Source of the DNA: Hyphomicrobiales bacterium
GTDB lineage: Bacteria > Pseudomonadota > Alphaproteobacteria > Rhizobiales > Rhizobiaceae
Reading direction: 5' to 3'
Assembly: GCA_900470155.1 (NCBI GenBank)
Contig: UBZT01000025.1
Coordinates: 62,001 to 126,000 of the forward strand
Length of the DNA: 64,000 nt
A program made the position numbers and the translations under genes. Of this stretch, positions 27,493 through 36,206 are shown in pieces; position 1 is the stretch's first letter; every line of letters begins with the position of its first letter. The notes under the pieces were generated by a model. That model was not told the DNA's origin. It worked only from the letters and a program-made list of their open reading frames with translations, and searched no databases.

Positions 27493-27936
27493 TCACAACT
27501 TGCGCGCATTGGCGATCGCCCAGCGTATGTATTCCTTCAGCAATTCCTTCTCGAACCTGCGGAACCCGGCAAACACGGCCTGTTCGGCATCCTCTGCGGC
27601 AGCCAAGGCTTCGCCGCGCATCGCGCGCGCCCTGTCGGTCAGGAAAATCTGTTGAGCCCGTTTGTCCTTGGGGTGGATCCGCCGCTCGATCAGCCCGTCA
27701 CGTTCCATCCGGGCCAGCGTATTGGCAATCGTCGCCTGCTCGACATCGACCCGGTCGAGCAATTGCCGCTGCGTCAGGCCTTCTTCTTCCCAGAGCTCCA
27801 GCAGGATGGGAAACTGGCCTGGTGAAAAGCCAAGCCGCGCCGCCCGGCTTTGCAGCGCACGGGTAAAGCCGCGGGCCAGCTGGGTCGCAAGGGACGTGGC
27901 CGATTCTGAGCGTTCATGGGCCATGGGACTGAACAT
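27493..27936 (-). CDS. MarR family transcriptional regulator
   Basis: Winged-helix regulator of 147 residues. The DNA-binding helices are visible in LTQRQLLDRVDVEQATIANT, followed by the wing (IHPKDKRAQQIFLT). ATG 27936 has GAAGG about 10 nt upstream; a longer frame would read through the small-RNA hairpins and is unlikely. A second ATG at 27924 is possible. Its targets are unknown; it is separated from polA by the small-RNA locus. Confidence 0.9.
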   Translation of the reverse strand: MFSPMAHERSESATSLATQLARGFTRALQSRAARLGFSPGQFPILLELWEEEGLTQRQLLDRVDVEQATIANTLARMERDGLIERRIHPKDKRAQQIFLTDRARAMRGEALAAAEDAEQAVFAGFRRFEKELLKEYIRWAIANARKL

Positions 27937-28362
27937 GCCGCTGTTTGCCTTCACGGGAATATCGCATGCGATCCAATCCCGGGGCTGACCATTTTTGGAT
28001 GAGGTATTCTGAATAAATGAAGCCGTCGTGGCGGGCGGGGGGATTGCCACGACGGCTTCAGAATATAGGGACAAAGGCCCGGAGAGGGGGATAAGGCCTT
28101 TGTCCAAGTCTGAAGCGGCGGGGGACGAGCCTCATTCAGACTACGACGTGATCAGGCGTCGATGAGTATCAAATGAGCGGCCGAATGTGGTTTTTCAAGG
28201 GAGGGCCGAATTACAAATCGGTAAGCTTTTCGTGATTGCCGCCCTCGCGCCTAACGTCTGCGATTTCGAGCAGGGCGTGACGCGCCCCAAAGCATCGAAA
28301 TTGCCGTTCACCACCTCAAACCGCAATGGACCTTTTCGCCGCCTCGCGCTATCCATGCCGAC
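27937..28362. other. Intergenic region between MarR gene and polA
   Basis: This 426-nt gap contains the three-hairpin small RNA at 28015-28160. Right of it (28161-28362) lies the polA leader, in which I see no strong promoter match or hairpin. Coding potential is absent: the hairpins carry long G-runs on the plus strand. Confidence 0.65.
28015..28160 (-). ncRNA. Small RNA with three C-rich loops, alpha-r7 (Smr7C)-like
   Basis: Three strong hairpins follow each other on the minus strand: GTCTGAA/TTCAGAC (28108-28141), GGACAAAGGCC/GGCCTTTGTCC (28069-28105) and a 15-bp stem at 28018-28032 with 28046-28060, then TTTATT. Every loop exposes a run of five or six C. The size (about 146 nt), three-hairpin layout and place beside polA match what I recall of the rhizobial alpha-r7 family (Smr7C of S. 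meliloti). C-rich loops of this kind can pair with ribosome binding sites, so it is probably a trans-acting regulator. The family name is from memory. Confidence 0.72.
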
Positions 28363-31350
28363 ATGAAAAAAGGCGATCATCTCTTTCTCGTTGACGGCTC
28401 CGGATTCATCTTCCGGGCGTTCCACGCCATTCCGCCGCTGAACCGCAAATCCGACGGCCTGCCCGTCAATGCGGTCTCCGGCTTCTGCAACATGCTGTGG
28501 AAACTGCTGCGCGATGCCCGCAATACCGATGTTGGCGTGACGCCCACCCATTTCGCGGTCATTTTCGACTATTCGTCGAAGACCTTCCGCAATGCGCTTT
28601 ACGATCAGTACAAGGCCAACCGGTCTGCACCGCCGGAGGACCTGATTCCGCAATTCGGCCTGATCCGCCACGCCACGCGCGCCTTCAATCTGCCCTGCAT
28701 CGAGACGGAAGGCTTTGAGGCCGACGATATCATCGCGACCTATGCCCGTGCAGCGGAAGCCATCGGCGCCGATGTCACGATCATCTCGTCCGACAAGGAC
28801 CTGATGCAGCTCGTCACGGCGAACGTGCATATGTACGACGCGATGAAGGACAAGCAGATCGGTATCCCGGACGTCGTCGAGAAATGGGGCGTGCCGCCGG
28901 AAAAGATGATCGACCTGCAGGCGATGACCGGTGATTCCACCGACAACGTTCCGGGCATTCCCGGCATCGGACCGAAGACGGCGGCTCAATTGCTCGAGGA
29001 ATTCGGCGATCTCGAAACGCTGCTCGCCCGTGCCGGCGAGATCAAGCAGCAGAAGCGCCGCGAAAACATCATCGCCAATGCCGATCTCGCCCGCATCTCG
29101 CGCCAGCTTGTCGAACTGCGCACCGACGTGCCGCTCGACATGGCGCTCGGAGACCTGACGCTGGAGCCGCAGGATGGCCCCAGGCTGATCGCATTCCTGA
29201 AAGCCATGGAATTCACCACGCTGACCCGCCGCGTCGCCGAGGCAACCGGTGCCGATGCCAGCGTCATCGATGCCGCCGACGTCCCGGTCGAGCGCGGTGG
29301 CCGAGCCCATGGCCCCGATCTCGACGCTCAGCCTGCAGCCCCTTTGGAGCCTACCTCTGCATCCGCCGAAGCGCCGGTCGCATCTGCCGGTGCCGCCGAT
29401 CCGGATGGTTCAAGGCCGGCAACACTTGCCAAGGCGCGCGCCGATGCATTTGCATCGCTCCCGATTGATCGTTCCGGCTATGTGACAATCCGCGATCTGG
29501 CGTCGCTGCGCCAATGGGTTGCCGATGCCCGCGAAACCGGCCTTGTTGCCTTTGATACGGAAACTACCTCCATCGATCCGATGCAGGCGGATCTGGTCGG
29601 CCTGTCGCTGGCAATCCAGGACAATCGCACCACGCCGGGCTCTGCCAATATCCGCGCCTGCTATGTGCCGCTGGCGCACAAGACCGGCCGTGATGATCTG
29701 TTCAGCGATGGCGTCAAGCTCACCGAAGGCCAGATCCCGATGGCCGACGCGCTGGCTGCGCTGAAGGACATGCTGGAAGATCCGGCCGTTCTCAAGGTCG
29801 CGCAGAACCTGAAATACGACTACCTGGTGATGAAACGCCACGGCGTCGTCATCGACGGTTTCGATGACACGATGCTGATGTCCTATGTGCTGGATGCCGG
29901 AAGAGGCAATCACGGCATGGACACCCTGTCGGAAAAATGGCTTGGCCACACGCCGATCGCCTTCAAGGAGGTCGCCGGCTCCGGCAAGTCGCTGGTCACC
30001 TTCGACCAGGTCGATATCGACAAGGCGGCGGCCTATGCCGCCGAAGATGCGGACGTGACGCTACGCCTCTGGCTGGTGCTGAAGCCACGCCTCGCCGCCG
30101 AAGGCCTGACCCGCATCTATGAGCGGCTCGAACGACCGCTCGTGCCGGTGCTGGCGGACATGGAAGAGCGCGGCATCACGGTCGACCGCCAGATCCTGTC
30201 GCGTCTCTCCGGTGAACTCGCCCAGAAGGCGGCGGCCACCGAAGACGAGGTCTATGAACTCGCCGGCGAACGTTTCAACATCGGCTCGCCCAAGCAGCTC
30301 GGCGATATCCTGTTCGGCCGCATGGGCCTGCCCGGTGGCTCCAAGACCAAGACCGGACAGTGGTCGACCTCAGCGCAGGTGCTCGAAGATCTCGCCGCTG
30401 AAGGCGCGCCATTGCCGCGCAAGATCGTCGACTGGCGCCAGCTCACCAAGTTGAAATCGACCTATACCGATGCGCTTCCCGGCTATGTGCATCCGCAGAC
30501 CAAACGCGTGCACACAAGCTATTCCCTGGCCTCGACCACGACGGGACGCCTGTCCTCGTCTGAGCCGAACCTGCAGAATATTCCGGTGCGCACCGCTGAA
30601 GGCCGCAAGATCCGCACCGCCTTCATCTCGACGCCGGGCCACAAGCTTCTGTCGGCCGACTACAGCCAGATCGAACTGCGCGTGCTCGCCCATGTCGCCG
30701 ACATTCCGCAGCTGCGCCAGGCCTTTGCCGATGGCATCGACATTCATGCGATGACCGCGTCGGAAATGTTCGGCGTGCCGGTCGAGGGCATGCCGTCGGA
30801 AGTCCGCCGTCGTGCCAAGGCGATTAATTTCGGCATCATCTACGGCATTTCCGCCTTCGGCCTCGCCAACCAGCTGTCGATAGAACGCTCGGAGGCCGGC
30901 GACTATATCAAGAAATATTTCGAGCGTTTCCCGGGCATCAAGGACTATATGGAAAGCACCAAGGCCTTCGCCCGCGAAAACGGTTATGTCGAAACCATCT
31001 TCGGTCGCCGCGCCTACTATCCCGAAATCCGCTCATCCAATCCCTCGATGCGCGCCTTCAACGAACGCGCCGCGATCAACGCCCCGATCCAGGGCTCGGC
31101 CGCCGACGTCATCCGCCGCGCCATGATCAAGATCGAGCCGGTACTGTCCAAGGCCGGTCTTGGCGAACGCGCACGCATGCTTTTGCAGGTCCATGACGAA
31201 CTGATTTTCGAAGTCGAGGACGATGCGATCGAGGCTGCCATGCCACTCATCGTCGATACGATGGAAAATGCCGCCATGCCGGCAGTCTCCATGCGGGTGC
31301 CGCTGAAGGTCGATGCCCGCGCAGCCCATAACTGGGACGAAGCGCACTGA
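28363..31350 (+). CDS. polA: DNA polymerase I
   Basis: Repair and Okazaki-fragment polymerase, 995 residues, longer than the 928 of E. coli because of an Ala/Pro-rich linker at about 305-365. The 5'-3' exonuclease domain is N-terminal (about 1-300). The 3'-5' proofreading domain keeps its acidic motif (FDTETTS near 395) and so should be active. The polymerase domain from about 620 has the motif A segment DYSQIELR, the O-helix region RRRAKAINFGIIYG and the motif C core VHDE. Confidence 0.98.
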   Translation: MKKGDHLFLVDGSGFIFRAFHAIPPLNRKSDGLPVNAVSGFCNMLWKLLRDARNTDVGVTPTHFAVIFDYSSKTFRNALYDQYKANRSAPPEDLIPQFGLIRHATRAFNLPCIETEGFEADDIIATYARAAEAIGADVTIISSDKDLMQLVTANVHMYDAMKDKQIGIPDVVEKWGVPPEKMIDLQAMTGDSTDNVPGIPGIGPKTAAQLLEEFGDLETLLARAGEIKQQKRRENIIANADLARISRQLVELRTDVPLDMALGDLTLEPQDGPRLIAFLKAMEFTTLTRRVAEATGADASVIDAADVPVERGGRAHGPDLDAQPAAPLEPTSASAEAPVASAGAADPDGSRPATLAKARADAFASLPIDRSGYVTIRDLASLRQWVADARETGLVAFDTETTSIDPMQADLVGLSLAIQDNRTTPGSANIRACYVPLAHKTGRDDLFSDGVKLTEGQIPMADALAALKDMLEDPAVLKVAQNLKYDYLVMKRHGVVIDGFDDTMLMSYVLDAGRGNHGMDTLSEKWLGHTPIAFKEVAGSGKSLVTFDQVDIDKAAAYAAEDADVTLRLWLVLKPRLAAEGLTRIYERLERPLVPVLADMEERGITVDRQILSRLSGELAQKAAATEDEVYELAGERFNIGSPKQLGDILFGRMGLPGGSKTKTGQWSTSAQVLEDLAAEGAPLPRKIVDWRQLTKLKSTYTDALPGYVHPQTKRVHTSYSLASTTTGRLSSSEPNLQNIPVRTAEGRKIRTAFISTPGHKLLSADYSQIELRVLAHVADIPQLRQAFADGIDIHAMTASEMFGVPVEGMPSEVRRRAKAINFGIIYGISAFGLANQLSIERSEAGDYIKKYFERFPGIKDYMESTKAFARENGYVETIFGRRAYYPEIRSSNPSMRAFNERAAINAPIQGSAADVIRRAMIKIEPVLSKAGLGERARMLLQVHDELIFEVEDDAIEAAMPLIVDTMENAAMPAVSMRVPLKVDARAAHNWDEAH

Positions 31351-31383
31351 GCGCCCGTTCCGATCACACAGGAGAACAGGGCT

Positions 31384-32169
31384 TTGGCCTTTAAAACAAT
31401 CAACGGCAATGTCGTCCATTACGAACTGATCGGCGAAGCCAAGGCCAAGAACCTGATCGTCTTTTCCAACGGCCTCGGCACCGATTTCCGCATCTGGCTG
31501 CCCCTGTTCGATGAACTCGGCGAAGACGTTTCGGTCCTGCTCTATGACAGCCGCGGCCATGGCCTGTCCGGCGGTGCCGACCAGCCTTTCGGCATGGATG
31601 ACCTTGTCTCGGATCTGGCAGCGCTCTGCGATGAGCTTGAGATCAAGAAGGCAACCTTCTGTGGCCTGTCGGTCGGTGGCCTGATCTGCCAGGGCCTGTG
31701 GAAGGCGCGGCCCGATCTCTTCCGCAAGCTCGTTCTCTGCGACACCGCCTCGAAGATCGGCACAGCGGACATCTGGGCCGAGCGTATCGAGGGCGTCCGC
31801 GCCAAGGGCCTCGATAGTGTGGCCGACAACGCCATGCAGCGTTGGTTCACGCCGGCTTTCCATCAAGACCGTGCCGATGAACTGGCAGGCTACAGATTGA
31901 TGATGACGCGGCAATCAACACCCGGCTATCTTTCGACCTGCGAAGCTTTGCGCGATACCGATTTTTCCGATGTATTGCCGACCATAACTGTCCCGACGAT
32001 GCTCATCGTTGGCGATCAGGATGGCTCGACGCCGCCGGAATTGGTCGAGGCTGCCGCTAGTCTTGTTCCGGGCGCCCGTTTTGAAGTCATCGAAGACTGC
32101 GCGCATATTCCGAGCGTCGAGCAGCCGGAGGCCTTGGCCGAACTGCTGCAGGGTTTTATGCGCAAATAA
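31384..32169 (+). CDS. Alpha/beta hydrolase, 3-oxoadipate enol-lactonase-like (PcaD)
   Basis: The 261-residue protein resembles PcaD, which opens 3-oxoadipate enol-lactone in the protocatechuate branch of the beta-ketoadipate pathway. The nucleophile elbow is GLSVGG, the acid probably in VGDQDGSTP and the His in EDCAHIPSVEQP. The start is TTG with AGGAGAA upstream. No other pca gene is nearby, so a role outside aromatic degradation is possible. It follows polA by 33 nt. Confidence 0.8.
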   Translation: MAFKTINGNVVHYELIGEAKAKNLIVFSNGLGTDFRIWLPLFDELGEDVSVLLYDSRGHGLSGGADQPFGMDDLVSDLAALCDELEIKKATFCGLSVGGLICQGLWKARPDLFRKLVLCDTASKIGTADIWAERIEGVRAKGLDSVADNAMQRWFTPAFHQDRADELAGYRLMMTRQSTPGYLSTCEALRDTDFSDVLPTITVPTMLIVGDQDGSTPPELVEAAASLVPGARFEVIEDCAHIPSVEQPEALAELLQGFMRK

Positions 32170-32183
32170 CAGACTGGATTGGA

Positions 32184-32792
32184 TCAGGACTGCTGCGCGG
32201 GTCTGCCCGCCAGCAGTGCTTCAAGCGTCTCGACAAGTTTCCGGCCGCCTTCTTCGAGAGGGCCACTATTGTCGATAGTCAGGCAATTGTATTGCGCGGG
32301 AATGGCAAGTGAGCCGCCACGCGTCAACCTTGCCTTGATCTCTGCCGCACTTTCACGTCCCCGCGCTTCCAGCCGTTTGGCCAGAACCTCCGGCCTCGCG
32401 GTCACGTTGACCACGAGCAGCGAGGGAAACGCCCGCTGGAAAAGGTCGAGCGCCGATCGTGAGCCATTGGCGATGACCAGATGCCCTTTGGCCAGTTGAT
32501 CCTGAACATCCGATGGAATGCCATAGCGCAATCCATGGGCGTCCCAGTTCACCGCAAAACCACCCGCGGCCCGTTGCGCCTCGAACTCGGTGGCTGATGC
32601 TGCCTGATGGTCTTCCCCGCCAGCATCGGATGCGCGGGTAATGACCCGCTGCACGACATGGATGTCATCGCGTCCGGAAAAATGCCCCATCGCAAACTGG
32701 ATCAGGCTGTCCTTGCCGGCACCGCTCGGTCCGACAACGGCGACCAGCGTTCCCGATGGCAGTGTCCGGGCTTGTCGTGCATTCTCCGCCAT
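32184..32792 (-). CDS. phnN: Ribose 1,5-bisphosphate phosphokinase
   Basis: Converts ribose 1,5-bisphosphate to PRPP with ATP, the last salvage step of the C-P lyase route. The 202-residue product has a Walker A GPSGAGKDS at 21-29 and guanylate-kinase-like architecture. ATG 32792 overlaps the phnM stop (TGATG). It ends the phnC-phnN unit, convergent with the PcaD-like gene 14 nt away. Confidence 0.95.
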   Translation of the reverse strand: MAENARQARTLPSGTLVAVVGPSGAGKDSLIQFAMGHFSGRDDIHVVQRVITRASDAGGEDHQAASATEFEAQRAAGGFAVNWDAHGLRYGIPSDVQDQLAKGHLVIANGSRSALDLFQRAFPSLLVVNVTARPEVLAKRLEARGRESAAEIKARLTRGGSLAIPAQYNCLTIDNSGPLEEGGRKLVETLEALLAGRPAQQS

Positions 32793-33931
32793 CACGCAAC
32801 CCTTCGTCCTTCGCGCCAGACCGAGCGCACCACCGGCACACCTTCCGTGTGACGAACGCGAACGAGATCGGCGCGCAAACCTGCGGCGATCCGACCGCGA
32901 TCGTCAAGGCCGACCGTCCTTGCTGGTGTCGAAGTCACCATGGCCAGCGCCTTTGGCAGAGACAGGCCATCCATTTCGTCGGCCAGAACGAAGGGCGCAT
33001 GCAACAGGCTCAGCGGCACGTAATCGGAAGACAGAACATCGAGCACGCCCTGCGCTGCCAGGTCGCGTGCAGCAATGTTGCCCGAGTGCGACTTGCCGCG
33101 CACGACGTTCGGTGCGCCCATCAGCACGCTCATGCCCGCCGTGTGGGAGGCCTTGGCCGCCTCGAAGCTGGTCGGGAATTCCGCAAGCTTCACGCCGTGG
33201 CCTTTGGCTTCCTCGACATGCGCGAGCGTCGCATCGTCATGGCTGGCAACCGTGATCCCGCGCTCGGCACAGATCGCCGCAAGCGTGTCGCGGTGCACCG
33301 AGGAATAGCGTTCCGACATCTTCAAGCGCCCCTCGACGAAACGGGCGAAGGCTTCCTCGGAAAGGCCGCGCTTGGTTTTGTAGTAAAGCGTATACTGCTC
33401 CATCGTCTGGAACTGCCGCTGACCCGGGGAATGGTCCATCAGCGAGACGAGGCGGACATGCGGATCGGTGGCGAAATCGGAAAAATGGTCGAGCACGTTG
33501 TCGGATGCCACTTCGCAGCGCAGGTGGATCAGGTGCTCCGCGCGCAACCGGTCTTCGCGCTCGGCCGCCTGGATGGCGTCCGCCATTTCGCGCATCTCGC
33601 CCTTGGCAAAGCCGCCGTCTTCGTCCGAGCCCATGCGCAGGCAGTCGAACACCGTGGTGATGCCGGAGGTCGCGACTTGCGCGTCATGCGCCTGGATCGC
33701 CGACATCTTGTTCCAGCGCACACCCGGCCTCGGCGAATAATGCGCTTCGAGATGGTCGGTATGCAACTCGACCAGGCCGGCGACCAGATAGTCGCCACCA
33801 AAATCTTCGCCGGCCTGTGACGGACCTTGCGAGATATCGGCAATCTTTCCGTCGCGCACGAGAACCGAGCCGGAAACAACCTCGTCCTCCAACACGATAC
33901 GGGCATTGTTGAGGGCAAATTCGATCGACAT
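32792..33931 (-). CDS. phnM: Alpha-D-ribose 1-methylphosphonate 5-triphosphate diphosphatase
   Basis: Amidohydrolase-fold enzyme that removes pyrophosphate from ribose 1-methylphosphonate 5-triphosphate before C-P bond cleavage. The 379-residue protein shows the metal-binding HTDHLE at 57-62 and further metal ligands in SLMDHSPGQ and SHDDAT. It is preceded by the DUF1045 gene with a 20-nt gap and overlaps phnN. Confidence 0.96.
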   Translation of the reverse strand: MSIEFALNNARIVLEDEVVSGSVLVRDGKIADISQGPSQAGEDFGGDYLVAGLVELHTDHLEAHYSPRPGVRWNKMSAIQAHDAQVATSGITTVFDCLRMGSDEDGGFAKGEMREMADAIQAAEREDRLRAEHLIHLRCEVASDNVLDHFSDFATDPHVRLVSLMDHSPGQRQFQTMEQYTLYYKTKRGLSEEAFARFVEGRLKMSERYSSVHRDTLAAICAERGITVASHDDATLAHVEEAKGHGVKLAEFPTSFEAAKASHTAGMSVLMGAPNVVRGKSHSGNIAARDLAAQGVLDVLSSDYVPLSLLHAPFVLADEMDGLSLPKALAMVTSTPARTVGLDDRGRIAAGLRADLVRVRHTEGVPVVRSVWREGRRVA

Positions 33932-33951
33932 GGGCAGTCCCTGCTACTGTG

Positions 33952-34641
33952 TCAGGCCCCGATCAACGGGTGCCAGGAATGAACGGTAAACGGCGCACCG
34001 CGCTGGGTCTCGACGAAGAGACCCAGCCCCGAGATGGCCAGCGGTTTTTGGTTGAAAGCGGAAAAACGCCGATCGAGAACGTCAGCGATGGTGGCGCTGC
34101 GCTCGGGTGCGATCGGTCCGGTCAGCGTCATGTGAAAGCGAAAGGCATCGAAGACATGCGGATAGCCCCAGCGCAGGAGATTCTGCCGCAGCGTGGGATC
34201 AAGTCTGTCGGGATTGCGTCTCGCGATATCGGCCTCTGACAACGGCGCCCGGAATGGCTCGAACTCTTCGACGATGCGGGCGGCAAAATCCTGGAGCGGT
34301 GCATGCGTGCGACCGGGGATCATGGCAAAGAACGGCCCCAGCTGCCCGACGACAATGCTCGGTAATTCGAAACTGAATTCGCGGCCACAGAAGGCCTGCA
34401 ATGCAACGACCAGATCGGATTCGTCCTGCCCCTCGGCCAGTTCGAACGGCGCCTTCAGTGTCGCATGAAAGCCATAGCGCCGCGGATCCTCGGTGATCCG
34501 GTGATGTTCGTCTTCATCCAGGCCCGTCAGATCGCCGAGGGCGGCGTCGCAATCCTTGAAAGCATCGCGCTTCAGCCAGGCGACCGCAGCCACGGTCAGC
34601 GGGTCATCGGCGGGAGGCGTGAAATAGATGGCGTATCGCAA
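33952..34641 (-). CDS. DUF1045 phosphonate-metabolism protein, 2H phosphoesterase type
   Basis: The 229-residue protein carries two HxT motifs, HAT at 59-61 and HMT at 170-172, the signature of 2H phosphoesterases, which open cyclic phosphates. It belongs to the DUF1045 family found in phn operons. E. coli uses PhnP to open 5-phosphoribosyl 1,2-cyclic phosphate, and no phnP is present in this window; by position and chemistry this protein could do that job. That role is inference. It lies between phnE2 and phnM. Confidence 0.88.
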   Translation of the reverse strand: MRYAIYFTPPADDPLTVAAVAWLKRDAFKDCDAALGDLTGLDEDEHHRITEDPRRYGFHATLKAPFELAEGQDESDLVVALQAFCGREFSFELPSIVVGQLGPFFAMIPGRTHAPLQDFAARIVEEFEPFRAPLSEADIARRNPDRLDPTLRQNLLRWGYPHVFDAFRFHMTLTGPIAPERSATIADVLDRRFSAFNQKPLAISGLGLFVETQRGAPFTVHSWHPLIGA

Positions 34642-34686
34642 GGATCTGTCCTGAAATTCGAAACTGTTGAAACGACTGCGACGCAG

Positions 34687-36195
34687 TCAGCGTTTGGTGC
34701 CGATCAGCCGTGATCGCAGGCTATTCGAGATTGCGTCAAACACGAAGACCACGATCAGGATCAACAACACCATATAGGCAACGTTTTCCCAGTCGGAATT
34801 GGTCCGCATCGCTTCCCACAGCTTGAGCCCGATGCCGCCGGCACCGACCGCGCCGATGATCGTTGCCGACCGCGTATTGCTTTCCCAGAAATAGAGCGCC
34901 TGCGAGGCAAACACCGGCAGCACCTGCGGCACCACGCCGAAACGCTGCACAGCGACCGCAGGAGCACCGACAGATTTCACCCCTTCGCGCTGCTTGTCGT
35001 CGATGTTTTCCAGCGCTTCCGCATAGAGCTTTCCGAGCGTACCGGTATCGGTGAAGAAGATCGCCGAGATGCCGGCGAGCGGCCCTGGACCGAAAGCGCG
35101 GGTGAAGAACAGCGCCCAGATCAGCATGTCGACGGAGCGAAGGAAATCGAACAGCCGCTTGGTCAACTGGTTGACGGGGCGATTGCGCGTGATGTTGCGG
35201 GCCGCGATGAAGGACAGTGGAAACGCCACCAGCATGGCAAACAGCGTGCCGACAAAAGCCATGACGATCGTCTGCAGAAGCTTGGTCCACACATCCAGAT
35301 GCTGCCAGGAGGCATTGTAGAGGAAGTTGTTCCAGGCCAGTGCCAGATTGCTCATTTTCGGATCGATGCGCTCGCCCGACACGATCGTATCGGTCAACTG
35401 TGCGATCGGCATGTTGAAGAACGGTGAATTCGTGTCGAAGACGAAATTTTCCCAGCCAAGGAAACGCTTGCGGATGCGCACACGGTCAGCACTCACCTCG
35501 ATCCAGCCGGCAAAGCCGAAATAGGCCACCACGCGGCCACCGGCACTGCGTTGGTCGAGCCAGTCAGGCTTGGCACCATTGATCGTCACGGTATCGCCCG
35601 CATGGTCGAGAGCGAGGTCGATGCTCTCGCCACCGCGCACGAGCGTGACCCGATCCGGAGTTATGTCGACATGAGCAGCGGAGCCGAGTGTGACGGTCGC
35701 CTGCGTGATCACGTCCTCAGTAACCGTCGTCGGGCCTGCCTGCGCCGCAACGGTTGCTGCGGGTGCATCCGCGGGCTTTGGCATGAAGCTGAACGCCGAA
35801 GGAGCTTTTGCCGCGGGCACTGCCGCCTGTGTTGTCGGTTCTGCAGCGATCGTGCGCGTCAGCGTTTGCCGCTGCGCATTGATCCAGTCCGGATTGGGAT
35901 TGGGACCGATCGGGTCGAAGCGGGAATAGACGATGCTGATCGCCCCATCGGCGGCAATCTCGAAATCGGGCCGGATCTCGAAGGATACCCAGTCGGCGAG
36001 ATAGTTGCCGGCGATACCCCAATTGGCTTCCGACAGCGTCTTGCCGAAGGCGAAGAACCACCAGCTAAAGCTGAGATAGAGCACGATCAATCCGACCGAG
36101 ATCGGGACCCGGAAACGCTGCCAGAGTGAGCGCTCCAGCACATGCGGATAGCGTTCGGCAAGACGGTTCAGTTCGGCGGTATTGGTCATCGACAT
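34687..36195 (-). CDS. phnE: Phosphonate ABC transporter permease PhnE (second, long form)
   Basis: Inner-membrane permease of the phosphonate importer, 502 residues against about 260-320 for usual PhnE. After one N-terminal helix (near 30-50) there is a large polar insertion (about 55-290), including an Ala/Pro/Thr-rich stretch near 130-170, that should lie in the periplasm. The permease core with its EAA loop (QREGVKSVGAPAV) occupies the rest. ATG 36195 has GAGGA 8 nt upstream and leaves an 11-nt gap to the first phnE. Confidence 0.93.
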   Translation of the reverse strand: MSMTNTAELNRLAERYPHVLERSLWQRFRVPISVGLIVLYLSFSWWFFAFGKTLSEANWGIAGNYLADWVSFEIRPDFEIAADGAISIVYSRFDPIGPNPNPDWINAQRQTLTRTIAAEPTTQAAVPAAKAPSAFSFMPKPADAPAATVAAQAGPTTVTEDVITQATVTLGSAAHVDITPDRVTLVRGGESIDLALDHAGDTVTINGAKPDWLDQRSAGGRVVAYFGFAGWIEVSADRVRIRKRFLGWENFVFDTNSPFFNMPIAQLTDTIVSGERIDPKMSNLALAWNNFLYNASWQHLDVWTKLLQTIVMAFVGTLFAMLVAFPLSFIAARNITRNRPVNQLTKRLFDFLRSVDMLIWALFFTRAFGPGPLAGISAIFFTDTGTLGKLYAEALENIDDKQREGVKSVGAPAVAVQRFGVVPQVLPVFASQALYFWESNTRSATIIGAVGAGGIGLKLWEAMRTNSDWENVAYMVLLILIVVFVFDAISNSLRSRLIGTKR

Positions 36196-36206
36196 GGGAT
36201 CTATCC

